A stretch of DNA of 64,000 bases from Streptomyces sp. NBC_01723 (lineage in GTDB: Bacteria; Actinomycetota; Actinomycetes; Streptomycetales; Streptomycetaceae): NCBI RefSeq assembly GCF_036246005.1, contig NZ_CP109171.1, positions 3,894,001-3,958,000 of the forward strand. Direction: 5' to 3'. Of this stretch, positions 23,508 to 32,083 are shown one piece after another. Position numbers and translations under genes: made by a program. The notes below the pieces were generated by a model. It made no database searches, was not told where the DNA came from, and was given only the letters and a program-made list of their open reading frames with translations. Numbering within the stretch: position 1 is the first letter of the stretch; every line of letters starts with the position of its first letter.

Positions 23508-26078
23508 ATGGCAACGACCACACCAGCCGGTGTGCGGGCTCATGCCAAGCACGGGGGAGGCTCCAACGGAGACGCTCCGATGACGCACCGGCAGATCATG
23601 GAAGCGCTGTCCGGGCTGCTGCTCGGCATGTTCTGCGCCATTCTGTCCTCGACCATCGTCACCAACGCGCTGCCCGAGATCATCGGCGACCTCGGCGGCG
23701 GCCAGAGCGCCTACACCTGGGTCGTCACCGCCTCGCTGCTGACGATGACCGCCTCGACCCCCCTGTGGGGCAAGCTCGCGGACCTCTTCAGCAAGAAGGC
23801 CCTGGTCCAGATAGCCCTGATCGTCTTCGTCATCGGCTCCGTCGTGGCCGGTCTGGCGCAGAACCCCGCGATGCTGATCACCGCGCGGGCCATCCAGGGC
23901 CTGGGCGCCGGCGGTCTCTCCGCCCTGGCGCAGATCATCATGGCCGCGATGATCGCCCCGCGTGAGCGCGGACGCTACTCCGGCTACCTGGGCGCGACCT
24001 TCGCCGTCGCCACCGTCGGCGGTCCGCTGCTCGGCGGAGTCATCACCGACACCAGCTGGCTCGGCTGGCGCTGGTGCCTCTACGTCGGCGTGCCCTTCGC
24101 GATCCTCGCCCTGATCGTGCTGCAGAAGACGCTGCACCTGCCCGTGGTCAAGCGGAAGGTGAAGGTCGACTGGGCCGGCGCCTTCTTCGTCACGGCGGCC
24201 GTCTCCCTGCTGCTCGTCTGGGTCACCTTCGCCGACGACAAGTACTCCTGGATGTCCTGGCAGACCGGCGCCATGGTCGGCGGCGCGGTCGTACTGACGC
24301 TGCTCTTCCTGCTCGTCGAGTCCAAGGCCAGCGAGCCGATCATCCCGCTGCGGCTGTTCCGCAACCGCACGATCGCCCTGGCCTCGCTGGCCTCGCTCTT
24401 CGTCGGCATCGCGATGTTCGCGGGCACCGTCTACTTCAGCCAGTACTTCCAGCTGGCCCGGGACAAGTCCCCGACCATGTCCGGCGTCATGACCATCCCG
24501 ATGATCGGCGGCCTGTTCATCTCGTCGACCGTCTCCGGCATCGTCATCACCAAGACCGGCAAGTGGAAGCGCTGGCTGCTGGCCGGCGGCGTGCTGCTCA
24601 CGGCGGGCCTGGGCCTGCTCAGCACCATGCGCTACGACACCGCGTACTGGCACATCGCGATCTTCATGGCGCTGATGGGTCTCGGCGTCGGCATGATGAT
24701 GCAGAACCTGGTGCTCTGCACGCAGAACCAGGTGGCCCCGAGCGACCTGGGCGCGGCCTCCTCCACGGTGACCTTCTTCCGGTCCCTCGGCGGCGCGGTG
24801 GGCGTCTCGGTGCTCGGCTCCATCATGTCGACCCGGATCAGCCACTACGCCTCCGACACCATCGGGCAGCTCAGCCCGCAGGAGCAGGCGGCGGCCGCCA
24901 AGGCCTCCGGCAGCGGCGCCATCCCCGACATGGACCTGCTGCCCCACGGCATCCGCGAATGGCTGGAGAGCGCCTACGGGCACGGCATCGCCGACATCTT
25001 CCTGTACGTCGCCCCGATCGCCCTGCTCGGCTTCCTGGTGACCCTGTTCATCAAGGAGGTCCCGCTGCGCACCTCGGGCGCCCTCGCCCAGGCCGCGGAG
25101 GCCGCCGCCGAGGCCACCCCGCCCACGGCCGGCTCCCCCGCCGAGGCCACCCGGGTCGCCGACGAGCCGGTCCCGGCCGGTGCGATGGCGGCCGTGGCGG
25201 CACCCGCCGCTCCGTCGGCCGTCTCGGATACCCAGGTCGCCGCAGGTGCGGCCACCCAGCGGCTCGGCGCCGTCGCCACGGCGACCGGCTCCGGTGAGCC
25301 GACGGCGTCCGTCGCCGGTGGCATCGCGGTCCGCGGCTTCGTCCGCGGCGCCGAGTCCGCCCCGGTCCCCCGGGCCGCCGTCACGCTGATCTCGCTGGCC
25401 GGCCGACAGCTGGGCCGGTCGGTCGCCCAGGCCGACGGCTCCTACGTGCTGGACGCGCCGAGCGCGGGATCGTACGTCCTGATCGCCTCCGCCGACGGCT
25501 TCCAGCCGCAGGCCTCCACCATCGTCGTCAACGACGAGCCGGTCGCCTTCGACATCCTGCTCAGCGGGACCAGCGGCCTGACCGGTCTGGTCCGGGCGCT
25601 GGAGAACGGGCTGCCGGTCAAGGACGCCATGGTGATCGTGACCGATGTGCGCGGCGACCTGCTGGCCAGCGCCGCCACCGGTGAGCAGGGCGAGTTCTCC
25701 TTCGCCGAGCTGGTGCCGGGCACGGTGACCGTCGCGGTCAACGCCGTCGGCTACCGGCCGCGCGCCCTGCCGGTCGAGGTCGGCGGCACCGGGGTCACCC
25801 GGGTCGAGGTCGACCTCCAGGCCGGAGCCCGGGTCCAGGGCGTCGTCCGGGCGCCGCACGGCGCGCTGGCCGACGCCCGCGTCACCCTGGTCGACGCGGC
25901 GGGCAACGTGGTCGGCACGGCCACCACCGGCGCGGACGGGGCGTACGCCTTCACCGACCTGGACGCCGGTGAGTACACCGTCATCGCGACCGGCTACCCG
26001 CCGGTGGCGACGGCCCTGACGGTCGCCGGCCAGGGTGCCGACGGCCACGACATCGAGCTCGCCCACCCCGGCGAGTAG
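23508..26078 (+). CDS. 14-TM DHA2-type MFS exporter fused to three CarboxypepD_reg-like domains
   Basis: 856 residues from ATG 23508 (AAAGGAAG SD). Residues about 25-520 form a 14-helix drug:H+ antiporter of the EmrB/QacA type: the motif GKLADLFSKK between TM2 and TM3, and motif C-like GATFAVATVGGPLLGG. A charged Ala-rich linker (about 525-605) leads to three beta-sandwich repeats of about 85 residues, starting near VRGFVRGAESAPVP, GLTGLVRALENGLPV and VQGVVRAPHGALAD, each ending in a YVL-ASADGFQP-type strand. By topology the tail should be cytoplasmic, an odd place for this fold. Operon with marR; a hairpin separates it from the YceI gene. Confidence 0.92.
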   Translation: MATTTPAGVRAHAKHGGGSNGDAPMTHRQIMEALSGLLLGMFCAILSSTIVTNALPEIIGDLGGGQSAYTWVVTASLLTMTASTPLWGKLADLFSKKALVQIALIVFVIGSVVAGLAQNPAMLITARAIQGLGAGGLSALAQIIMAAMIAPRERGRYSGYLGATFAVATVGGPLLGGVITDTSWLGWRWCLYVGVPFAILALIVLQKTLHLPVVKRKVKVDWAGAFFVTAAVSLLLVWVTFADDKYSWMSWQTGAMVGGAVVLTLLFLLVESKASEPIIPLRLFRNRTIALASLASLFVGIAMFAGTVYFSQYFQLARDKSPTMSGVMTIPMIGGLFISSTVSGIVITKTGKWKRWLLAGGVLLTAGLGLLSTMRYDTAYWHIAIFMALMGLGVGMMMQNLVLCTQNQVAPSDLGAASSTVTFFRSLGGAVGVSVLGSIMSTRISHYASDTIGQLSPQEQAAAAKASGSGAIPDMDLLPHGIREWLESAYGHGIADIFLYVAPIALLGFLVTLFIKEVPLRTSGALAQAAEAAAEATPPTAGSPAEATRVADEPVPAGAMAAVAAPAAPSAVSDTQVAAGAATQRLGAVATATGSGEPTASVAGGIAVRGFVRGAESAPVPRAAVTLISLAGRQLGRSVAQADGSYVLDAPSAGSYVLIASADGFQPQASTIVVNDEPVAFDILLSGTSGLTGLVRALENGLPVKDAMVIVTDVRGDLLASAATGEQGEFSFAELVPGTVTVAVNAVGYRPRALPVEVGGTGVTRVEVDLQAGARVQGVVRAPHGALADARVTLVDAAGNVVGTATTGADGAYAFTDLDAGEYTVIATGYPPVATALTVAGQGADGHDIELAHPGE

Positions 26079-26085
26079 CGAGTCC

Positions 26086-26143
26086 CCGGCCCGTGGTGGC
26101 GTGCGCGCTCTGAGCGGAGGTGCGCCCGCCCACCACGGGCCGG
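26086..26143 (+). terminator. Hairpin terminator/attenuator between MFS and YceI genes
   Basis: CCGGCCCGTGGTGG (26086-26099) pairs perfectly with CCACCACGGGCCGG (26130-26143), followed by CTTCTTT. The 30-nt loop leaves room for partial read-through into the YceI gene. Confidence 0.75.
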
Positions 26144-26187
26144 CTTCTTTACGACCACTTTCTGAGCCTTTACAGGGAGAAAACGGG

Positions 26188-27009
26188 ATGGGACTGACCG
26201 CGAGGATCCGAACGCGGGACGGATGGGCCGTGTCGCACGCGGTCGTCACGGTGACCGACATGACCGGCACTCAGGTGCTGCGCGCCGAGGCGGACACCGA
26301 GGGCACCGTGCGGAACGCCACCCCGCTCGCGCCGGGGGCGTACACCGTCATCGTCACGGCGGTCGGCTACGCGCCCGCCGCGTCCAGCGCGATCGTCACC
26401 GCGAGCGGCCGGGCCGAGGTCGGCACGGTGACGCTGGCCCGGCACGGCGGCACCGAACTGCCGCCGCCCGGACCGTGGACGGTCGACCCGGCGCACTCCG
26501 CCGTGTCCGCCGTCGCCCAGCACCTCGGCATCTCCAGCGTGCGGGGCCGCTTCACCGACTTCGCCGCCCTCGTGGAGATCGCCCCGGACGACGTCGCCAA
26601 GTCCCGGGTCGAGGCGGTGATCCGGGCCGCCTCCATCGACACCGGCAACGGCATGCGCGACACCCACCTGCGCTCGCCGGACTTCCTGGACGTCGAGCGC
26701 TTCCCGGAGATCACCTACCGCTCCACCGGGGTGTCCGAGGCGGGTGCCGACCGCTGGACCGTCCACGGCGAGCTGGGGCTGCACGGCGTCGTCCGCCCGG
26801 TCGACCTGGACCTCGCCTACCTCGGCACCGGCGCCGACCCCTGGGGCGGCACCCGGGCGGCGTTCCGCGCGACGACCGAGCTGCGCCGCGAGGACTTCGC
26901 CATGAACTACAACCAGGTCGTCCAGGCCGGCATCGCCGCCATCGGGACGACCCTCAGGGTCGAGCTGGACATCCAGGCGGTTCAGGGGGAGTCACTGCCG
27001 GCCGTCTGA
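26188..27009 (+). CDS. YceI-family protein with an N-terminal CarboxypepD_reg-like domain
   Basis: 273 residues from ATG 26188 with GGGAG upstream. Residues 1-90 (LTARIRTRDGWAVSHAVVTVTD to AAGAYTVIVTAVGYAP) are the same beta-sandwich repeat found three times in the upstream pump. From PWTVDPAHSAVSAVAQHLGISSVRGRFTDF the YceI lipocalin-like fold begins, ending with FAMNYNQVVQAGIAAIGTTLRVELDIQA. YceI proteins bind isoprenoid-like hydrophobic ligands. No signal peptide is seen, so a cytosolic partner of the pump tail is plausible (inference). The last 18 nt overlap the convergent ANTAR gene. Confidence 0.9.
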   Translation: MGLTARIRTRDGWAVSHAVVTVTDMTGTQVLRAEADTEGTVRNATPLAPGAYTVIVTAVGYAPAASSAIVTASGRAEVGTVTLARHGGTELPPPGPWTVDPAHSAVSAVAQHLGISSVRGRFTDFAALVEIAPDDVAKSRVEAVIRAASIDTGNGMRDTHLRSPDFLDVERFPEITYRSTGVSEAGADRWTVHGELGLHGVVRPVDLDLAYLGTGADPWGGTRAAFRATTELRREDFAMNYNQVVQAGIAAIGTTLRVELDIQAVQGESLPAV

Positions 27010-27693
27010 GCCGTCGCGGGGCGCCCAGGCCACCAGTTCGGCGCAGAGATCCCGGAGTTTGACGTTCCGGTTCTGCGAGGCCCGGCGCAGCCGCTCCATG
27101 GCCTGGTGGGCGTCCACCCGCTCCCGGGCCATGACCATGCCGACCGCCTGGTCGATGACGCTGCGGGAGAGCAGGGCGGTGCGCACGTCGGCCGCCGAGG
27201 CCTGCTCCCGTTCGATGCGCAGGGCCTCGTTTACGGCCGCCGCCGTCCGCTCCACGAAGGCGCGGGCGGCGTCTCGTCCGTCGGCGAGGGAGTCCGGTTC
27301 GAGGCCGTAGAGGTTGAGCGCGGCGTCCGGCTCGCCGTCGACGGGCAGCGGCAGCGCCAGCACGCAGCGCACGCCGGTGCCCAGCGCGTACTCGGTGTAG
27401 GCGGGCCAGCGCGTCTCGGTCGCCAGGTCGGCCGCGTACTGCGGGGTCTGCGTGTCGGCGGCGTCCACACAGGGGCCCGAGCCGTTCTCGTACTGGCGCA
27501 GGTCCAGGCCGCTGGGCAGACCCGTGCTGCCCGCCAGGGTCATCAGCCGGTCGGACCGGCGCACCGTGACGGAGCAGGCGGCGGCGCCGGTCACCTCCGC
27601 GACCGCGCGGTCGGTCACGTCGCGCAGCAGGGTGTCGAGACCCTGGCTGCGCGCCAGCGCCCGGTCGAGGGTGTCGGGAGTCTGCGAGGTCAT
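26992..27693 (-). CDS. GAF-ANTAR regulator 1
   Basis: 233 residues from ATG 27693. The GAF domain (about 20-160) contains SVTVRRSDRLMTLAGSTG and NGSGPCVDAADTQTPQYAADLATETRWPAYTEYALGTGVRCVLALPL. The ANTAR RNA-binding domain (about 168-225) is LSRSVIDQAVGMVMARERVDAHQAMERLRRASQNRNVKLRDLCAELV. ANTAR proteins bind paired hairpins in nascent mRNA to prevent termination; the signal sensed by the GAF domain is unknown. A second GAF-ANTAR gene lies directly upstream on the same strand. Confidence 0.93.
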   Translation of the reverse strand: MTSQTPDTLDRALARSQGLDTLLRDVTDRAVAEVTGAAACSVTVRRSDRLMTLAGSTGLPSGLDLRQYENGSGPCVDAADTQTPQYAADLATETRWPAYTEYALGTGVRCVLALPLPVDGEPDAALNLYGLEPDSLADGRDAARAFVERTAAAVNEALRIEREQASAADVRTALLSRSVIDQAVGMVMARERVDAHQAMERLRRASQNRNVKLRDLCAELVAWAPRDGSDGRQ

Positions 27694-27711
27694 GCCCCTA
27701 CGTCTGTCCCG

Positions 27712-28461
27712 TCACCGCTCATTGACGCCTCTTCCCCCCTGACCCGTGTTCGCGTCGACGATGCGCCGGGCCAGGTCGCGCAGTTTCACGTTCTCCCGCT
27801 GGGACGCCTTGACCAGGGACTCGAAGGCGCCGGCCGCGTCGATGTCCAGGCGCTCCATGAGGATGCCGGTGGCCTGGCCGATCAGGTCCCGGGTGCGCAT
27901 CGCCTCGGTGAGCTGCTCGCGCACCGTCGCCGAGTCCAGGGCGAGCGAGACGTGGGCGGTGAACAGCCGTCCGATGCGGGTGGCGTCCTCGTCGAAGGCC
28001 TGCGGTTTACGCGCGTACGCCGTCAGCACGGTCAGGCGGCGCCGGTCGGCGCGCAGCCGCAGCGAGAGTGCCGAGCGCAGGCCGAGACCGGACAGGGCGG
28101 TGGCGGCGCCGTCGGCCTCGCTGTCGGCCGTCCGCACCACGGGCGTGGTCCACAGGCGCTCCCAGTCCGGGTGCGGGGTGTGGCCTCCGTGCCGGGGGTC
28201 GGCGGCGAACCGCACGGTCTCGTCGGTCCAGGCGAGGGTGCGCAGCCGGCCGCCGCGCTGGATCTCCGAGATGCCCGCGTGTTCGGCGTCGGGGAGCAGG
28301 CGCACCGCCAGCTCGACGGCGGCGTTCATGGTGTCCTCGGGGGTGCCCGTCCCGTGCAGGTGGCGTGCGGCCGCCGTCAGGGACTCGGCCAGCTCGAAGC
28401 CCACCGGAAAACGCGGCAAATCAGCAAATTCGGACGCAACCACCACGAACCTCTTCGGCAT
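27712..28461 (-). CDS. GAF-ANTAR regulator 2
   Basis: 249 residues if ATG 28461 (MPKRFVVVASEFADL) is used. A longer frame to 28662 exists but its extra residues look like translated non-coding DNA. The GAF domain spans about 30-180 (AAVELAVRLLPDAEHAGISEIQRGGRLRTLAWTDETV) and the ANTAR domain about 185-240 (MRTRDLIGQATGILMERLDIDAAGAFESLVKASQRENVKLRDLARRIVD). The paralogue downstream begins 18 nt after this stop, suggesting an operon. No paired-hairpin target was found nearby. The SD is weak. Confidence 0.85.
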   Translation of the reverse strand: MPKRFVVVASEFADLPRFPVGFELAESLTAAARHLHGTGTPEDTMNAAVELAVRLLPDAEHAGISEIQRGGRLRTLAWTDETVRFAADPRHGGHTPHPDWERLWTTPVVRTADSEADGAATALSGLGLRSALSLRLRADRRRLTVLTAYARKPQAFDEDATRIGRLFTAHVSLALDSATVREQLTEAMRTRDLIGQATGILMERLDIDAAGAFESLVKASQRENVKLRDLARRIVDANTGQGGRGVNER

Positions 28462-28678
28462 GCCCGGCCAAACGGCCGTGCGCAGGAGAGCTCCGCAGCA
28501 CATTCCCGACTGCGAGCACAGGACGAACAGCACTTTAGCTGCTTGGTTGCGTGCCGGTGACGCCCGGCCGAAGGAGCGGGCGGCCGCCTTCCGTACCGCC
28601 CGGCCGCGTGGTGGAATGGGCAGCGGGTCAGGAAGCGGCCCGGCCTTAAACCGGACGGACATCTGTCAGGTGAGTGCT

Positions 28679-29059
28679 GTGACCTTCCTCCCCCCGCCCA
28701 GCGGGCGGCGCGAGCCGTGTGATCCACCCGGCTGCGTGGTGCTCGACATGCCCGGCGAGATCGACTTCTGCAACGCCTCGGGGCTGCTGCCGCTGATCAT
28801 GGCCGCCGTGGACCAGCGGTCCGCCGGCTTCCGCCTCCTCGTCCTGGACCTGTCCGCGACCCGCTTCATGGACTCCCAGGGCGTCCGCCTCCTCACCGCG
28901 GTACGCCACCACCTCCCCACCGAAGCCCGCCTACGGGTGGTGGCCGCCCCGAAGACCGTACCGAGCCGCGTTCTGGAGCTCTCCGGCCTACGCCGCGACG
29001 TCCCGGTGCACGACAACCTCGCGGAGGCGTTGCGCGCGGGGAGTGTCACAGGGGCTTAG
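28679..29059 (+). CDS. STAS-domain anti-sigma factor antagonist
   Basis: 126 residues from GTG 28679 (AGGTGAG upstream); GTG 28670 is an alternative. GCVVLDMPGEIDFCNASGLLPLIMAAVDQRSAGFRLLVLDLSATRFMDSQGVRLLTAVRHHL is the STAS fold, with the phosphorylatable Ser in the MDSQG motif. Such proteins, when dephosphorylated, release sigma factors from anti-sigma kinases. An RsbW-like ATPase (57765) and a PP2C phosphatase (62031) are encoded elsewhere in the window. It is divergent from the GAF-ANTAR pair. Confidence 0.9.
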   Translation: MTFLPPPSGRREPCDPPGCVVLDMPGEIDFCNASGLLPLIMAAVDQRSAGFRLLVLDLSATRFMDSQGVRLLTAVRHHLPTEARLRVVAAPKTVPSRVLELSGLRRDVPVHDNLAEALRAGSVTGA

Positions 29060-29131
29060 GACCTGCGCGACGGCGCGCCGCCCGGCGGGACGGCCGGCCC
29101 TCGCCGGGGCGTGGCGGCCTAGGCTGGTCGT

Positions 29132-29602
29132 ATGGCACCGAACATCGCGACGAACACCCGTGTCTCCCTCGCCGAGTTGCTGGACTTCGTCCGCCCCCGG
29201 CACCGGGCGATCCTGCTCACCCGGCGGGGCGACGGCGGCCCCCAGGCGTCGCCGCTGACCTGCGGGGTCGACGACTCCGGCCGGATCGTCGTCTCCACCT
29301 ACCCGGAGCGGGCCAAGACCCGTAACGCGCGCCGCGACCCGCGGGTCAGCCTCCTCGTGCTCAGCGACGAGTGGAACGGCCCCTGGGTCCAGATCGACGG
29401 CACGGCGGAGGTCATCGACTCGCCCGACTCCGTGGAGCCGTTGGTGGAGTACTTCCGCAACATCTCCGGCGAGCACCCCGACTGGGACGAGTACCGGGAG
29501 GCCATGGTCCGGCAGGGCAAGTCGATCGTCCGGGTGACGCCGGAGCGGTGGGGGCCGGTGGCGACCGGCGGCTTCCCGGCGCGGCTGGCGGCGGACGACT
29601 GA
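29132..29602 (+). CDS. PPOX-class F420/FMN-dependent oxidoreductase
   Basis: 156 residues from ATG 29132. A split beta-barrel of the pyridoxamine-phosphate-oxidase superfamily: RHRAILLTRRGDGGPQASPLTCGVDDSGRIVVSTYPERAKTRNARRDPRVSLLVLSDEWNGPWVQIDGTAEVID. The Thr/Lys-rich TYPERAKTRN loop binds the cofactor phosphate. The C-terminal RVTPERWGPVATGGFPARL is typical of actinobacterial F420-type members. The substrate is unknown. It stands alone; the next gene is convergent after 31 nt. Confidence 0.92.
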   Translation: MAPNIATNTRVSLAELLDFVRPRHRAILLTRRGDGGPQASPLTCGVDDSGRIVVSTYPERAKTRNARRDPRVSLLVLSDEWNGPWVQIDGTAEVIDSPDSVEPLVEYFRNISGEHPDWDEYREAMVRQGKSIVRVTPERWGPVATGGFPARLAADD

Positions 29603-29633
29603 GAGCGCCCGGCGGGCGACGGCTGACGCGGGG

Positions 29634-30392
29634 TCAGCCGCGTTCGACCATCGCCTCGATGCCCGCGACCAGCAGGTCGAGCGCGAACTCGAAGTCCCGG
29701 TCGAGCATCTCCGCGACGGTGCCGCCGCCGCGGGCCGCCATGATCTCCTGGGCCTCCCCGATGACGTCCGCGGTGTCGGGCACCTCGGTCGCCGCGTCCA
29801 TCGAGTCCTGGAAGTACTCGTCCGGGCTCCGGCCGCGGTCCGCCGCCCGGGCGAGGAAGCGGCCCTCGACGGTGCCGTAGCCGTTGACGAACTGGAAGAC
29901 GGCGGAGATGGCCCCCGTCAGCCGGTGCTCTGGCAGGCCGCTGCCGCGCATGACGGCCTGCACGGCCCGGGAGAACGCCAGCGAGTGGGGCCCGATGTTG
30001 AGGTACGTGCCCAGCAGCGGGGCCAGCCACGGGTGACGCACCAGCAGGGCGCGGTTCTCCCTGGCCAGCGTGCGCAACTGGGCGCGCCAGTCCCGGCCGG
30101 CCTCCGGGTCGGGACGGCTCAGCTCGCCGAAGACCGCGTCCAGGGCGAGTTCGAGCAGCTCGTCCTTGGTGTCGACGTACCAGTAGACGGACATCGCGGT
30201 GACGTTCAGCTCGGCGGCCAGGCGGCGCATGGAGAAGCCCGCCAGTCCCTCGGCGTCCAGCAGCCGGACCGTGGCCGCGGTGATGCGCTCCCGGTCCAGC
30301 CCCGACGGCTGCCCACCCCGCCGCCCGCCGCGGCGCTCCGCGTCCGCCATCCAGACACTGGCCCGGGGCCCCTGCCGCCCTGCCTTCGCCAT
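29634..30392 (-). CDS. TetR-family repressor with TetR_C_11-like ligand domain
   Basis: 252 residues from ATG 30392, with GAGGAGAAG upstream. HTH: LDRERITAATVRLLDAEGLAGFSMRRLAAELNVTAMSVYWYVDTKDELLELALDAVFGEL (about residues 30-90), the TetR(D)-like branch. A large C-terminal domain follows (LGTYLNIGPHSLAFSRAVQAVMRGSGL, FQFVNGYGTVEGRFL). It is on the same strand as the MFS pump upstream, 121 nt away, and is the likely repressor of that pump via the palindrome at 32006-32041. Confidence 0.92.
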   Translation of the reverse strand: MAKAGRQGPRASVWMADAERRGGRRGGQPSGLDRERITAATVRLLDAEGLAGFSMRRLAAELNVTAMSVYWYVDTKDELLELALDAVFGELSRPDPEAGRDWRAQLRTLARENRALLVRHPWLAPLLGTYLNIGPHSLAFSRAVQAVMRGSGLPEHRLTGAISAVFQFVNGYGTVEGRFLARAADRGRSPDEYFQDSMDAATEVPDTADVIGEAQEIMAARGGGTVAEMLDRDFEFALDLLVAGIEAMVERG

Positions 30393-30513
30393 GCGCGTCT
30401 TCTCCTCGACTCTTCGAACGCCGGTCAGCCGCACGCCCCATGAGGGGCGCGGGGAACGGCGCGACCAGCCACGACGGGCCGACAGCCGCACGACTACCCT
30501 GCCACCCCGCCCC

Positions 30514-32004
30514 TCAGGCGGCCAGCTTCTCCGCCCGCCGCAGCAGCACCGCCGCCACCACCCCACCGAGCAGCACGGCCACCGCTCCCACCAACTGACT
30601 GCTCTCGAGGCCGGAGGAGTACGCGTCGATCACCCGCTCCCGCTCCGCCTCGCCCTCCGCCGTGGCCAGAGCGCCCGGCAACGACGTCGCCGCGACGGGC
30701 ACCAGCGCCGCGAACCGCGAGTTCAGCACCGCCCCCAGCACGGCCACCCCCAGCCCGTTGCCGAACTCCGCCAACGTACCGTTCACCCCCGCGCCGACCC
30801 CGGCCTTGGCCGCCGGAATCGCGCTCATCAGGGCGTGTGCCATGGCCGGGTTGCCGAGCGCGCACCCCACGCCGATCAGCAGCAGCCCCAGCAGCGTGCC
30901 GGCGTAGCCCTGCCCGGCCATCGTGGCGATGCACACCAGGCCCGCCGCCATCAGCACCATGCTCAGCAGCACCGCCACCGGCGTGCCCAGCCGGGCCAGC
31001 CACTTCGCCGCCACGCCGGAGAAGTTGAGCAGCACCACCGTCAGGGCGAGCGGCGCCGTGCGCAGCCCCGCCTCCAACGGGCCGTATCCGAGCACGAACT
31101 GGAGGTGCTGGGTCAGCAGGAACAGCGCGCCGCCCATCCCGAAGGTGATCAGCACCAGACCGGCCACCGCGCCCGTGAACCGCAGGTCGCGGAAGAACTG
31201 GAGGTCGAGCATCGGATACGGGACCCGGCTCTCCCAGTACGCGAAGAGACCGAGCACCCCCACCGCGACGGCGGCCGTGGCCAGGACCCTGCCCGACGAC
31301 CAGCCGTGCTCGGGGCCGGAGATGATCGCGTAGACGAGCGCGGCCATGCCGATCGTGGAGAGTACGGCGCCGAGCAGATCGGGGCGGTCGCCCCGCCGGT
31401 CCTTCGACTCGGGGACCAGGGTCACGACCGCGACCAGACCGAGGGCGACGACCGGCAGGTTGATCAGGAAGATCGCGCCCCACCAGAAGTGGTCGAGGAC
31501 GAACCCGCCGATCAGCGGACCGCAGGCGAAGCCGAGCGCGCTGACCGCGCTCCAGATGCCGATGGCCTTCGCGTGCTCGGCGGGTGCGAAGATCTGCATG
31601 ACCACGGCGAGCGTGGTGGTCAGCAGCAGGGCGCCGCCGACACCCATCCCGGCCCGTGCCGCGATCAGCTGGCCGGTGGTCTCCGCGAGCCCCGCGGCCA
31701 GCGAGCCCAGGCCGAACAGGGCGAGGCCGGTCGCGAGCATCTTCTTGCGGCCGTAACGGTCGGCGGCGCTGCCCGCGGTGAGCAGCAGGCCGGACTGGAC
31801 CAGCGAGTAGGCGTTGATCATCCACTGGATGTCGGAGGTGGCCGCGCCCAGTTCGCCGGTGAGCGAGGGGATGGCCACGTTGAGCACGGTGTTGTCCAGG
31901 ACCACCGTGAGCTGGGCGAGGCTGATGACACCGAGGATCAGCCAGCGCTGCGGGTGGCCCTGGACCGTGGGAGCGGCCTTCTGTTCCTGGGAGGACGTCG
32001 TCAT
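30514..32004 (-). CDS. EmrB/QacA-type MFS drug transporter
   Basis: 496 residues from ATG 32004. A 14-TM DHA2 exporter: VVLDNTVLNVAIPSLTGELGA (TM1 motif D1), GSAADRYGRKKML (motif A), and FACGPLIGGFVLDHFWWGAIFLINLP (motif C). Export of a cationic or hydrophobic drug is expected but the substrate is unknown. A 13-bp palindromic operator begins 2 nt upstream of the start codon, so repression must be tight, or the transcript leader very short. Followed by a TetR gene. Confidence 0.94.
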   Translation of the reverse strand: MTTSSQEQKAAPTVQGHPQRWLILGVISLAQLTVVLDNTVLNVAIPSLTGELGAATSDIQWMINAYSLVQSGLLLTAGSAADRYGRKKMLATGLALFGLGSLAAGLAETTGQLIAARAGMGVGGALLLTTTLAVVMQIFAPAEHAKAIGIWSAVSALGFACGPLIGGFVLDHFWWGAIFLINLPVVALGLVAVVTLVPESKDRRGDRPDLLGAVLSTIGMAALVYAIISGPEHGWSSGRVLATAAVAVGVLGLFAYWESRVPYPMLDLQFFRDLRFTGAVAGLVLITFGMGGALFLLTQHLQFVLGYGPLEAGLRTAPLALTVVLLNFSGVAAKWLARLGTPVAVLLSMVLMAAGLVCIATMAGQGYAGTLLGLLLIGVGCALGNPAMAHALMSAIPAAKAGVGAGVNGTLAEFGNGLGVAVLGAVLNSRFAALVPVAATSLPGALATAEGEAERERVIDAYSSGLESSQLVGAVAVLLGGVVAAVLLRRAEKLAA

Positions 32005-32005
32005 A

Positions 32006-32041
32006 CTGTACAGCGTATAGGGACTCCCATACGCTGTACAG
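32006..32041. promoter_or_regulatory. Palindromic operator abutting the MFS start
   Basis: CTGTACAGCGTAT (32006-32018) and ATACGCTGTACAG (32029-32041) are perfect 13-bp inverted arms around a 10-bp centre. The site ends 2 nt before the ATG. Probably bound by the TetR encoded at 29634-30392. Confidence 0.8.
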
Positions 32042-32083
32042 CTGAACGCCGCGCAACAGAGCGGGCTCCCGCCGGTACTCCGG

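Noticed and set aside
23484..26270. 928-codon minus-strand frame
   Set aside because: Antisense to the MFS/CarboxypepD_reg gene. Its Gly/Asp/Gln/Arg repeats mirror codon bias only.
28461..28662. N-terminal extension of GAF-ANTAR regulator 2
   Set aside because: The extra 67 residues are basic and low-similarity in look, with no SD at the far start; ATG 28461 begins protein-like sequence.
30494..32056. 520-codon minus-strand frame overlapping the MFS pump
   Set aside because: Another-frame reading of the EmrB-type gene, Arg/Pro-rich with no transmembrane pattern.
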